From: Halicephalobus mephisto
Lineage: Eukaryota; Nematoda; Chromadorea; Rhabditida; Panagrolaimidae
Assembly: GCA_009193035.1 (NCBI GenBank)
Contig: SWDT01000021.1
Location: 62,001-126,000, forward strand
Direction of reading: 5' to 3'
DNA: 64,000 bases
Position numbers and translations under genes: made by a program. Each line of letters starts with the position of its first letter. Within the stretch, counting starts at the first letter, position 1. The notes beneath the pieces were generated by a model that worked only from the letters and a program-made list of their open reading frames with translations, searched no databases and was not told the DNA's origin. Shown here piece after piece: positions 10,561 through 21,999 of this stretch.

Positions 10561-12145
10561 CGACAGCTGTCTTTAGGATTTAACCAAAAAAGTTTTTTGT
10601 TAAATTTTTCAACAAAAAGTTTAATTTTTTTCGATATTAAATAAATTTAAAAAAATCATCCAAATTTGTCTAATATTCGATTAAAATTTTAATTTTAATT
10701 TTTATAAATATTTTTTATTTTTTATAAATATTTTTTATTTTTATAAATATTTTTTATTTTTTATAAATATTTTTTATTTTTTATAAACATATGTAAATGG
10801 TTACTGTACTGTATACTTTTCGAAATTAAGAAGTTTTTTAAAACGAAATTTGATCCATTATTCAAATTTTTCAAAAATCTGTTTACTTTTTTAATATAAT
10901 TATTCCGCCTTGAAAATTGTACAAATATTTAAGTGATTTCTTTAAATATTAAAAAAAAATAAATTTTCTATTTTTTAAATATTAAAAAATAAATTTTCTA
11001 TTTTTAAAAATTTTTTTTTAAATATTGAAAAATAAATTTTCTATTTTTTTAAATATTAAAAAATAAATTTTCTATTTTTTAAAAATTTTTGAATGAACTT
11101 TTTTTGAAAAATTAAAAATTTTCCTGGCACAAAATACCTCGGAATTTATAAATTATTTAAAAATTACTCAAAACCAATGATGTTCGTTGTTTTGGATTTT
11201 TCGCAATTGTCCACTTGTTTAAGTTTTAAAAATAAAAGTTTAAAAATTTTTTAAATTTTTCAGAATCGGTCGAAATTTTAAAATTAAAAAAATTTAAAAT
11301 TCTATAATGTTTCAAAATTTTTTACTTGATTTTGAAAACCTCTAGAAATTTCTGATTTTTGGAATTTTTGAGAATTTTCTGGAAGTTTCAATGAACTTCT
11401 AAAAAAATTTGTATCAAAATTTCAAATTTATTTTTTTTTTATTTTCAGAATTTCCGGTTAAATTTTGGAAAATTTTACAAAATTGTGGCAGATATATTAA
11501 GAAACCATAAAATTAATAAAAAATTAAAAATTATTTTCACACTAATCCTCATATTTTCGAAAATCCCCACAATTGGAAGTTGCAGATGATTAAAAATTTT
11601 TCTAAAATTAGAAAAATTATAATAAATTTCCGCTAGATTCTAAAAACTTCTATAAAGTCCTCTAAAGCTTCAGAACCCACCATTGGATTCCAAAAATTGA
11701 ACAAAATTGTTTCTTTAAATTTCGGAAATTTGTTGTTATTAAATTTTTGGAATTTCATAATTTAGGGAATTTTAGAATTTTGGAATTTAGGGAATTTGGA
11801 ACTTTAGAAATTTCAGAATTTAGGGAATTTTGGAATTCTGAAATTCTGAAATTTTGGAATTTATGAATTTTAGAATTTTAAAATTCCTGAATTTTGTGAT
11901 TTTGGGATTCAGAATAAACAACTGTGAGAACTTGGATTTACGTGAATTTACATCACGTGATTTTAAAAAACAAAAATGGCTGCTACAAAATTTCGCAAAA
12001 TTTTTTTAATAAAAAATTCTGAAACGCTTCATTTCAAACTAGAAACAGTTGAATTTTGGGTTCATGTAGTTTTTAAAAATTTCGAAATCATTTAAATATT
12101 AAAAAATATTTAGTACAAAAATTAGAGAAAATATATCTCAAAGTG
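10561..12145. other. AT-rich intergenic DNA without a gene
   Basis: Contains short arrays (TTTTTATAAATA at 10.68-10.79 kb; AAATAAATTTTCTATTTTTT at 10.96-11.09 kb; GGAATTTAGGGAATTT at 11.74-11.90 kb). No splice-flanked open frame or RNA gene was found. Confidence 0.6.
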
Positions 12146-12149
12146 AATT

Positions 12150-14450
12150 TATAAAATTTTCCAATAGAGATTTAAAATTACAGAATTTAGTTTTTTTATA
12201 TATGAAAATATTGTCTCGGAACGAGTTTTTAGAATTTTCCAATTGAGACCTAAAATTATACAATTTAGTATTTTTGTTTTCTGAAACATTATCTTGAAAC
12301 GAGTTTTTAGAACTTTCCAGTCGAAACCTGAAATTATAAAAATCATTTTTTTCTATTTAAAGGCATTATCTTGAAACGAATTTTCAGAACTTTCCAATTG
12401 AGACCTAAAATTATACAATTTAGTATTTTTGTTTTCTGAAATATTGTCTTGAAACGAGTTTTTAGAACTTTCCAGTCGAAACCTGAAATTATAAAAATCA
12501 TTTTTTTCTATTTAAAGGCATTATCTTGAAACGAATTTTTATAACTTTCCAGTCGAAACCTAAAATTACAGTACTTTGTACTTGTTTGTTTTTTATTTAA
12601 GAATATTATCTCGAAACGAATTTTCAGAATTTTCCAGTTGAGACCAAAAGTTATAAAATTTAGTGTTTATTTCTATGAAGTTCTAAATCATTATTTTAAA
12701 AAAATATTTATCAGAAAATTTTGCAAGAATTTTCCTGACGTAAATGTTCTTAATTTTCCATTTAAGGTCTAAAATTACCGTGTTCAATTTCCACGTAATT
12801 CTGAAGGTTTAAAAATTACTTTAAATGAATACAAATTTTCTTTAAAAAAATTAAAAACTTTTTCTTTAAAAAATAAAAATTTTCTTTTAAAAAAAATTAA
12901 AAACTTTTCTTCAAAAAAAAATTAAAAACTTTTTTTTAAAAAAAATTAAAACTTTTTTATTTAATACCTAAAATTCTAATGTTCGGTATTCAGATGGAAC
13001 TGTAAGGGTCCAAATTGCACCCATAATGAACAGAAATATTCATCAAATTTCTCAAAGATGGTCCCGAAAAGAAATTTTAGAATTTTCCATTCGAGACCAG
13101 AAGATGCTAAATTTAATTTTCACAATTTTTGGAATTTCGAAAATAATTTTTTTTTAAAATAAAAATTTCCGTGATGAAATGTTTAAAAATGTTTTCGAAA
13201 ACTATTTTTAGAATTTTCCACTCGAGACCGGAAATTACTAAATTTAATTTTTATGCCTTTCGAAATTTCGAAAATAATTTTTTTTAAATATAAAAATTTC
13301 CGTGATGAAATGTTTGAAAATTTTCTCGAAAAAATTTTTAGAATTTTCCACTCGAGACCGGAAACCGTTAGTTTTTATTTTTATGTGGTTTTGAAAAGTT
13401 CCAAAATCACATTTATAATTAATAGAATTATTTATCATCAAATGTCGTAAAATTAGTCCCAAAAAAGTTTTAAATTTTCCAGTCAAGACCGGAAATGGTT
13501 GAATTTTAAGTTTATGTGATTTTCGAAATTTCCAAAATTGTATTATTATGGAAAATAAAATTTTGCAAAATTTCAAAAAACATTTTCAAAAAAGAATTTT
13601 CGAATTGAAACGAAATTATAAAATTAATTTTTTGCGTGCCACAAGGTTCTGAATTATGTGATTAAAATTCATGAAAATATTTAAAATAAAATTTTGCAAA
13701 ATTATCTCGATAAAAATTTACAGAATTTTCCAATCAAGACTGAGAATTATAAAATTAACTTTTAAGTGTTTCTAAAATTATATTATTTTAATATTATCAA
13801 TTTTCCGAGTTTTAAAAATTGTCCCAAAATGAATTTACAGAATTTTCCAATCGAGACTGAGAATTATGAAATTAATTTTTAAATGTTTGTAAAATTATAT
13901 TATTTTTAATAATATCAATTTTCTGAATTGCAAAAACTGTCCTAAAACGAATTTGCAGAATTTTCCAGTCGAGATTAAAAATTATGAAATTAATTTTTTG
14001 TATTTTTAATTCTAAATTATATTATTTTTAATAATATCAATTTTCCGAATTTTAAAAACTGTCCCAAAACGAATTTGCAGAATTTTCCAGTCGAGACTGA
14101 GAATTATGAAATTAATTTTTAAGTGTTTCTAAAATTATATTATTTTAATATTATCAATTTTCCGAATTTTAAAAACTGTCCCAAAACGAATTTACAGAAT
14201 TTTCCAGTCGAGACTGAGAATTACTAAATTAATTTTTAAATGTTTGTAAAATTATATTATTTTTAATAATATCAATTTTCTGAATTGCAAAAACTGTCCC
14301 AAAACGAATTTGCAGAATTTTCCAGTCGAGACTGAGAATTATGAAATTAATTTTTAAGTGTTTCTAAAATTATATTATTTTTAATAATATCAATTTTCCG
14401 AATTTTAAAAACTGTCCCAAAACGAATTTGCAGAATTTTCCAGTCGAGAC
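12150..14450 (+). repeat. Super-array built on TTTTCCAGTCGAGACC
   Basis: About 18 units each carry (T)TTTCCANTCGAGAC. Three sub-arrays differ in spacer and period: ~79 bp (12.16-12.66 kb, ACGAGTTTTTAGAA core), ~128 bp (13.06-13.50 kb, ATTTCCGTGATGAAATG spacer), and ~117 bp (13.7-14.45 kb, ATTATATTATTTTTAATAAT spacer with CCCAAAACGAATTTGCAG). The same motif is scattered through the rest of the window in both orientations. Confidence 0.85.
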
Positions 14451-15265
14451 CGAAAAGGACATCGCCCATCTTCTACGTTCTTCTGTGAGGTGTCAGAAAC
14501 ACCCAAGAAATTCTAAAAAACAAAATTTTTCTTTCAAAATAAAATACATTTTTGGTTTTTTATACTTACGGGATTAGTGACAAACCTAAAATAACTCAAT
14601 ACAATTATCGTCGTATAGTTTCATTTTGAAAGTCTCTCGACGACAGTTAACTTCATAAAAGTTACAATTTGAGGTAATTACGGTCCATTTAAAAAAATAA
14701 CGAAAATTATATTTTTTAACTTTTATAAAAATTGTACGATTTAAAAAGTTTAAAATTTAAAATTTTATTGAATTTCCTAAATTTAAAATTTTTTGAATTT
14801 ATTATATTTTTAGTTTTTTTTAAATTTTAAAATTCAAAGATTTTAAAAATCTTTTTATTTTTAAAATTTTTGAATTTTTTACATTTTTTAAAATTTTTAA
14901 AATTTTTTAATTTTTATATTTTTTATATTTTTTAATTTTTATATTTCCGAAATTTTTTAATTTTTCAAAATTTTTATATTTTTAAAATTTGTATGTTTTT
15001 TGAGATTTTGTAAGGATTTTGGATTTTTTTAGAAAAGTATACAAATCCAAAAATGTTTTTGAATTTTTTTGGAGTGTCAAAAATTGCAACCAGCTGTGCT
15101 GAACAAAAACCTCTTACGAATGCCACATTTGTCCTATTTGCTTTTTCGAAGAAGATGTTATAAATACGATACAGATAATGAAATTAGAGTTATATTTGGA
15201 AATTTTTTTGTTTTTATTACGACTAGTTTGTATATAAAAATATAACTTTTGGGTTCATATTTAGG
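14451..15265. other. Intergenic DNA with one exon-like patch
   Basis: Bases ~14455-14515 are balanced in composition and on the minus strand read open after a TTTTTTAG acceptor (NFLGVSDTSQKNVEDGRCP), but the frame then runs into the tandem array, so a gene is not claimed. The rest to 15.06 kb is AT-only; 15.08-15.26 kb is unremarkable. Confidence 0.35.
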
Positions 15266-15267
15266 TC

Positions 15268-15690
15268 ATTTTTAGGAGCTGTTGAGGAGTGTCTGAGGAA
15301 CTCTAGGGCTTTCTGAGGAAGTCTGAGTACCTCGTGGGGACCTTCCAAGGGCTTTCTGAGGATTTCCCAAAGACCCCTATGGGACCCCAAAGGACCTCCT
15401 AAATGTCTTCTAAGTGCCCGAAGACTCTCTAAAAACCACCTAAGGACCTCTAAGTGCCCTTCAAATACCCCATGAAGATCCCCTAAGGACTGCAGAGAGA
15501 CCTTCTAAGAACCCCTAAACGTTCCATAAATACCCTATAGTACCTCTAAAGACTCCCTAGGTATCCCGTAAGAGTCCTACAATTGCCTCCCAAGAACCCG
15601 CTAAGGACCCCCTAAACCCCCAGCTACTCTTCAAAACCCCTCAGTACTCCCTAATGCTCCTTTAACACCCCTATGAAGACTTGGGAGTTT
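15268..15690 (+). repeat. GC-richer degenerate minisatellite (CCTAAGGACC type)
   Basis: Around 25 loose copies of a ~14-18 bp unit such as CCCCTAAGGACCTCTAAG. Orientation flips at the left end, where the complementary GAGGAAGTCTGAGTACC type occurs (15.28-15.35 kb). It is the most C-rich stretch of the gene-poor region. No coding frame. Confidence 0.75.
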
Positions 15691-16104
15691 TAGACTTTTG
15701 CCAAACATGTACCCAGAACTTGATGTCTTTGTAGATTTCCGCAAAATTGTAAATAATTAATTCGAATTACCTACGTGATTTCTGCGAAGATGGACCTTGT
15801 CTGAATGAAGTCCTAAATCCTCTCTTAATAGACTTCCGAATTTCTATGAATAAAATTTTTTTACTAATTAGTTTTTCAACAAAAATGAAAAAATTTGGCG
15901 ATGAATTTTTTCAAAAATTATTTCCGAAATTTCTTAATAAATTTTATTTCTATAAAAACATATTTAAATTTTACAGTATTTTGTAATAAACACTTTTTTA
16001 ATTTCCTTGGTTACGGTAATTAAGCGAAATTACGGTAAATAACAATTTTACAATCATTCGGAATGTAATTAATACTTTTGAGACTTTTCAGAATTACGTA
16101 AATA

Positions 16105-16345
16105 TTAAATGCTGTAATTTTGGGTCTTGACTGGAAAATGCTGTAATTTTGGGTCATGACTGGAAAATATTGAAATTTTGGGTCATGACTAGAAAATATT
16201 GAAATTTTGGGTCTTGACTGGAAAATATTGAAATTTTGGGTCTTGACTAGAACATGCTGTAATTTTGGGTCATGACTAGAAAATGCTGTAATTTTAGGTC
16301 TTGACTGGAAAATATTGAAATTTTAGGTCATGACTAGAGAATGCT
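16105..16345 (+). repeat. ~31-bp tandem array
   Basis: About eight copies of GGGTCTTGACTGGAAAAT joined by (A/G)CTGTAATTTT or ATTGAAATTTT. The unit is the reverse complement of the TTTTCCAGTCAAGACC motif. Confidence 0.85.
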
Positions 16346-16394
16346 GTAATTTACTTTGAGATAATTTTCTCAAATGTATTTTGTGTTATAATTT

Positions 16395-16930
16395 CAGAAC
16401 CCTCCTAAATCACAAATATACAAAATTTTATATTTTTTGGTCCTGACTGGAAAATAATAAAATTCGTTCTGATTTTTTGAAATATATTTAAAAAATAATT
16501 TTGGAAGATTTTAAAATTGTATATATACTAAATTTTATTTTTTTTGTCTCAACTGGAAAATAATAAAATTCGTTCTGAGACATTTTTTGGAATTTTGAGA
16601 TTTTTTTAATTTGCTATTTTAGAACCTTCCTAAATCACAAATATACAAAATTTTATATTTTTTGGTCCCAACTGGAAAATAATAAAATTCGTTCTGATTT
16701 TTTGAAATATATTTAAAAAATAATTTTGGAAGATTTTAAAATTGTATATATACTAAATTTTATTTTTTTTGTCTCAACTGGAAAATAATAAAATTCGTTC
16801 TGAGATATTTTTTGGAATTTTATGAGGAATATATTTTTTATGCTGTGATTTTAGAACTTTTTTGAACCATGTGTTCGTAAAATTTTATACTTTTAGTCCT
16901 GACTGGAAAGTACTAAAATTCCTCTCGAGA
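16395..16930 (+). repeat. 226-bp direct duplication
   Basis: Copies begin near 16404 and 16630 (CTAAATCACAAATATACAAA) and each carries two GTC(C/T)NGACTGGAAAATAAT motifs. The copies are nearly identical. Confidence 0.8.
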
Positions 16931-17262
16931 TGTTTTCGACACTCCGTCGTATGTTTATGGTTTCTTTAGTAGTAGTATGACCGTTGCTAAATTTAGTTAT
17001 ATAAAACGCAACATACGGCTTAAATTAGTCTCTTGTTTTTCGCTTACTCCCTCATCTCTCGGCCATTTTAGTCAAATCTAAGAAGGGAAAAGTAAGTTTC
17101 ATCTTTTTCAAAAGGACAGTCTTTCTCGCGCTTTCGTGTTTTAATTTGGCCGCACATGAAGCTCCAAGCAGTAGTTGAGGAATTTGAGAATTTTCTGTTT
17201 TTTCAGCGACAAACTGCCAAAGTACTAAAGCTGTTTTTGATCCAGGGTCAAATATCTACGCT
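16931..17262 (+). promoter_or_regulatory. Promoter-like unique segment with possible split mini-exons
   Basis: Non-repetitive and balanced. A TATATAAAA box occurs at ~16999, a pyrimidine-rich tract at 17035-17070, then CCATTTTAG and a short segment (AAATCTAAGAAGGGAAAA) ending in a perfect GTAAGTTTC donor. A TTTTTTCAG acceptor ends ~17207 and opens a frame reading CQSTKAVFDPGSNIYARS before entering a repeat. There is no start codon in the leader and I recognise no family. It may be the 5' remnant of a highly expressed gene. Confidence 0.35.
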
Positions 17263-17379
17263 AGGTCTAAAAAGAGGTCAAAATCAAAATTTAATTTTAA
17301 AATTGCTTCTGAATCGAGGCAGATAGACGGCATTTATGTCTGCATTTACGAAGATTTTTAAATTAAAATAAAATCTGCA

Positions 17380-17632
17380 CTTTGCGCACAACATTGAGGC
17401 AGGCTGATGAGTATCAAAATTGAACTCAAATCTGCACTTTGCGCGCAACATTGGGGCAGGCTGATAAAAATTTTTATTTTTACATTTATAAAAACTTTCT
17501 AAAATAAAATTCAAACTTGCACCTTGCGTGCAATATTGGGGCAGGCAGATAAAAATTTTTATTTTTACATTTATAAAAACTTTCTAAAATAAAATCTGCA
17601 CCTTGCGCGCAACATTGGGGCAGATCGGCCTA
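17380..17632 (+). repeat. Four-copy GC-box repeat
   Basis: TGCACTTTGCGCGCAACATT followed by GGGGCAGGCTGAT occurs at ~17383, 17432, 17517 and 17598, with an AT spacer. The minus-strand open frame across it is repeat-derived. Confidence 0.8.
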
Positions 17633-17744
17633 TCTAATTGTTATCTGTATAATTTAATTTAATTTTTACTTCGATGGTTTTATAAACCTCGACATTAAAT
17701 TAATTTTTTAAAACATAAATTATCCAATTTTGTACCCTCACATG

Positions 17745-17900
17745 TGTATTGTATTTTTTTAACTTTTCAAATTTTCAAACTTTTTTACTTTTTAAAATTT
17801 TTTAACTCTCTTTACTTTTTTGACTTTTTCAAATTTTTTAACTCTCTTTACTTTTTTAACTTTTTCAAATTTTTTAACTCTCTTTACTTTTTTACTTTTT
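17745..17900 (+). repeat. 48-bp tandem repeat
   Basis: Three copies of TTTTTTAACTCTCTTTACTT with TTTTTCAAA spacers. The Phe/Leu-rich open frame is low complexity and not a gene. Confidence 0.75.
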
Positions 17901-17934
17901 TAATTCCGGAACTCTTGGAACGCATGTTTTGAAT

Positions 17935-19555
17935 CTGGAGGACCAAAACGACGCCCCAGAGGCCGATTCTCATTGAAAAAAAGCTTAAAAACGTTCATAT
18001 TAGTTTTTGAACAATTGTGAATAGCTTTACGATTTATAAATTATACATTTTAATGGTATTTACTTAGAGTAAATTTCCAACACGAGGTCCTGTCTGTGGA
18101 AGTTTTTAAAATTAAAAAAACGTAAAAATTCATTTTTAATTTTTTCCAAATTAAAAAATTTTTAAAAATTTATTATTTTCCACTTTTTTTAAATTAAAAA
18201 AAATTTATTGTTTTTCACTTTTTTTAAATTAGAAAAGTAAAAATTTTTTATTTTTTAAAAATCAAAAAACTTTTATTTTTGGATTTTTTTAAATTTAAAA
18301 AGTAAAAAATAAAAATTTCCTTTTTAAATTTTTTATTTTCAGGAACTTTGGGTCTTCTACGTATTATTTTTCACACTTTCGAAATTTAGAAATTTTAAAA
18401 AATTAGAATCCTTTTTTGGCATTTCATTTTTCGGAATTTAGGCGGGGACAAATAAGGCACTTCCTGTAGCATTTTTGGGTTTTAAAAGTTTAAAAATAAA
18501 AAATATAACTTTTTTAGTTTTTAAAAGTTTAAAAATAAAAAAAATATTTTTTTAGATTTTTTTATTTTTTAGAAGTTTAAAAATAAAAAATAAACTTTTT
18601 TAGATTTTTTTATTTTTTAAAAATTTAAAAATAAAAAAAATATTTTTTTAGATTTTTTTATTTTTAAAAAGTTTAAAAATAAAAAAAATATTTTTTTTAG
18701 ATTTTTTTTATTTTTAATAATTTTAAAAAAATTTTTTTGTTATTTAAAAATAAAAGTAGTTTTTTTTTACTTTTAATAATTTTCAAAAAAATTTTTTTGT
18801 TATTTTTAAATTTTTTTATTATTTAAAAATTAAATTATTAAAAAGTGTAAAAATTATGCTTTTCCCAGAATTTAAAAACTAAAATTTAATTTTCTTCGCG
18901 TGATTGTTTAATTTAAAAACTCAAAATTACAGTAACCTTGCTTTTGTATTTTCTGAATTTCCGGAATTTAGAAAAAAGTAAAACGTGACTTTCAAATTTT
19001 TCGAATTTAAGATTCTAAAAATAATAATTCGTTTTTTATTTTTTTTTATTTTCTTTTTATTTCAAAAACTAAAGTTCTTTGATTAATTATTAATCCCGTT
19101 CAAATTTAAAAAATCAAAAAAATTTGAATTTTTAAAATTCAGTACAATTTAGAAAAAAAATTTTAATTTTTAAAATTTAAAAAAAATGCAAAAAAATTTC
19201 TAATTTTTAAATTTGAAAAAATATAAAAACTAATTTTTGATTTTTAGGATTTTTAAGATTATAAAAAATTAATTTTATGTATTTTTTAAGATTATAAAAA
19301 ATAAATTATTTTTAGTTTTAAAAATATAAAAATTATTTTTAATTTTAAAAATATAAAAATTATTTTTTTAGTTTTAAAAAATATAAAAATTATTTTTTTG
19401 ATTTTAAAAATATAAAAATTATTTTTTTAATTTTAAAAATATAAAAATTATTTTTTTTTGTATTTTTTACGATTTAACAAGATCTTTTTGTGTGATTTTT
19501 CGTCTTTTTGAGACTGAAAATCTGAAAATATAAACATTCTTGTTTGATATTTTCT
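17935..19555. other. AT-only intergenic DNA
   Basis: Arrays of AGTTTAAAAATAAAAAAAAT (18.47-18.75 kb) and TTTTAAAAATATAAAAATTA (19.26-19.46 kb). No gene-like segment. Confidence 0.6.
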
Positions 19556-19565
19556 GACGTTTTAG

Positions 19566-19670
19566 GATTTAAGTCCCTCCTTTGTTACTCCTCTGGTTTT
19601 TGATGACTCTAGGTTCATGTCTGACAGTATGTCAACTTTTAGTGACATCAATGTCTGGATAAATTACACC
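19566..19670 (+). CDS. Orphan exon-like segment, 35 codons
   Basis: A TTTTAG acceptor ending at 19565 and a consensus GTAAGTTTTA donor at 19671 bound exactly 35 open codons (phase 0 at both ends), reading DLSPSFVTPLVFDDSRFMSD and ending INVWINYT with an N-Y-T glycosylation sequon. The composition is much less AT-biased than the flanks and consistent with nematode coding sequence. No partner exon was found within several kb on either side. The family is not recognised; it could be a true exon of a long-intron gene or the survivor of a gene invaded by repeats. Confidence 0.4.
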
Positions 19671-19754
19671 GTAAGTTTTACTTTTTTAATTTAATTATTT
19701 TCAACGACCACTTTTCAATCAAGTACTTCAAATTACAGTACACCAAAATTTAGT

Positions 19755-20560
19755 TTTAACAAAGTTGATGGTCAGAATTCGAAGTCAAAAATTGGGATTT
19801 TCGTGTTAAGACAACATTCAAAAAATTCTTTACTTCAAAAAGCTGTCTTAGCGAAATTGATAGAACCGGATATCTGGATTTCCCGAATTAAGACATAACC
19901 CTCAAGTCGTATCTTAGAACGAAAATTTGAATTTGTATTTTTGGAGTCAAATTTTGACTATCAACTTTGAATTTTGATAATAAACTTTGGAGTCGAATTT
20001 TGAAGTCGAACTTTAACTTTGAACTTGGATTATCAACTTTAACCTCGAATTTTGAAGTTAAACTTTAACTTTAAACTTTAACTATCAACTTTAAAATTGA
20101 ATTTTGAAGTTAAACTTTAACTTTGAACTTGGACTATCAACTTTGGAATCGAACTTTAACTTTAAATTTTGACTATCAACTTTCAAACTTTGATATTCAA
20201 CTTTAACCTCGAACTTTGAAGTCGAACTTCAACTTTGAACTTTGACTATCAACTTCAACCTCAAACTTCGATTTCAAACTTTGATATTCAACTTTAACTT
20301 TAAATTTTGACTATCAAATTTAAGCTCGAACTTTGACTATCAACTTTGATAAAGAAAGAACTCAAAGTTGGAAACCAAAATTTGGATTTTTCGTTCTGAG
20401 ACATTATTTGAGTCATGTTTGAGATTCGAGAAATTCAAATAAGTTCTCATCATCAATTTGGCAAAGACGGTTTTTGGAAATAGAGAAAATTTTAAATGTT
20501 GTTTTAACACGAAAAAGTCGATTTTCAACTATGAACTCTGGCAGTTAACTTTGATACAAT
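19755..20560 (+). repeat. Fold-back elements (two) flanking a TCAACTTTGA minisatellite
   Basis: Left element ~19755-19930 with TTCGTGTTAAGACAACATTC; right element ~20335-20560 with TTGTTTTAACACGAAAAAGT. Between them are ~25 copies of short units such as GACTATCAACTTTGAAGTCG. The unit resembles the outer ends of the fold-back arms, so the array probably grew from an arm. Confidence 0.65.
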
Positions 20561-20699
20561 GAAACAGAGTCTGGTGGTCTTTTAGTCGATTTTCTGACTT
20601 GTTTACTTTCTCAATTCTCTGGAGTCATCAGTAGGTGAGAACTATTCGGCCTCCTTAATTGAATTAAGGATCTTCTGGAAACCTAATCTTTTTTGTTAG

Positions 20700-21990
20700 T
20701 TCCATCGAAGCTTCTGAAGTATTCCAGAATCTGGTAGAAATTTCTCGAAATTTTTAAAAATATTCAAAAACTTTAAAATCCTCCAGATTCTGAATTGGGA
20801 CTTTTGAATTATTCTGAAATTTATTAGGAATTTTATAACTTTCCAAAAACTTTAAAAACTTCCAGATTTTGAACTAGAATTTCTAAATTATTTCGAAATT
20901 TGGTAGGAATTTTTAGAAATCTTTGGGATTTTATAAGAATTTTCAAAAACTTTAAAAACTTCCAGATTCCGAATTGGAATTTTTGAATTATTTTGAAATT
21001 TAGTAGGAATTTTATAACTTTCCAAAAACTTTAAAAACTTCCAGATTCTGAATTGGAATTTTTGAATTATTTTGAAATTTAGTAGGAATTTTATAACTTT
21101 TCAAAAACTTAAAAAACTTCCAGATTCTGAATTGGAATTTTTGAATTATTTTGAAATTTAGTAGGAATTTTATAAGTCCCTAGATTCTGAACTGGAACCT
21201 TTGAAGTTTTTCAGAATCTTGTGGGAATTTCAAAAATTCTAAAATGAAATTTAAATTTTTCTAGAATCTTATGAAATTTGTCGTGACTATTGAGAAATCT
21301 TTGAAACATTTTGGAACCTACTAGAATTTCATGGGTGGTTCTATAATCTCATATAAATTTCTGGAAACTAATAGAAAATTCTCTATTCTTGGAGAATTTT
21401 ATGAAAAATTTTGAATTTTTTCAGAAATCTGTGAGAATTTTCAGAATTTCATCAAGGTTTCTGAAATTTTACGGGTTTTTTTTTGAAAATTTTGGAAGCT
21501 TCTAAGATACTGTAGAAGATTCCGAAACCTTTGACACAGTTCCGAAGGTCTTCAAAAACATGAAATTTTTCAAGTTTTTAGAGTCTTGTAGAGCTTTCTA
21601 AGATACTGTAGAAGGTTCCGAAAACTGGAAATTTCGTAAACGTTTCTGGAGGTTTCTAGAATCAAATTGAAAATTTCGGAAAATTTGTAGGTCTCCAGAA
21701 TGCAGTAACAGATTCTGAAATTTGTAAAAATCTTATAAAAATTTCCAGGAATTTTAGGATACTGTAGAACTCTCCAGGATACTGTAGAAGACTTTAAGAT
21801 ACTGTAGAGAATTTTAAAACTTAAAAATCTTATAAAAATTTCCAGGACTTTTAGGATACTGTAGAAAATTCCGAAATCTTTAAAAATCTCACAAAATTCT
21901 CAGAAGACCTCTGAGATTCTATAGGGCTTCCTAGGATACTGTAGGAGATTTTAAAACTTTTAAAAATACCGTAGGATTTTCTGATGGTTT
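20700..21990 (+). repeat. Tandem arrays of fragmentary gene-free repeats
   Basis: 20.76-21.19 kb: about four ~80-95 bp units with AAAAACTTCCAGATTCTGAA and TTTAGTAGGAATTTTATAA. 21.49-21.96 kb: repeated AGGATACTGTAGAAGATTCC units. Both types recur elsewhere in the window, including introns. Confidence 0.7.
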
Positions 21991-21999
21991 CTAGAATCC

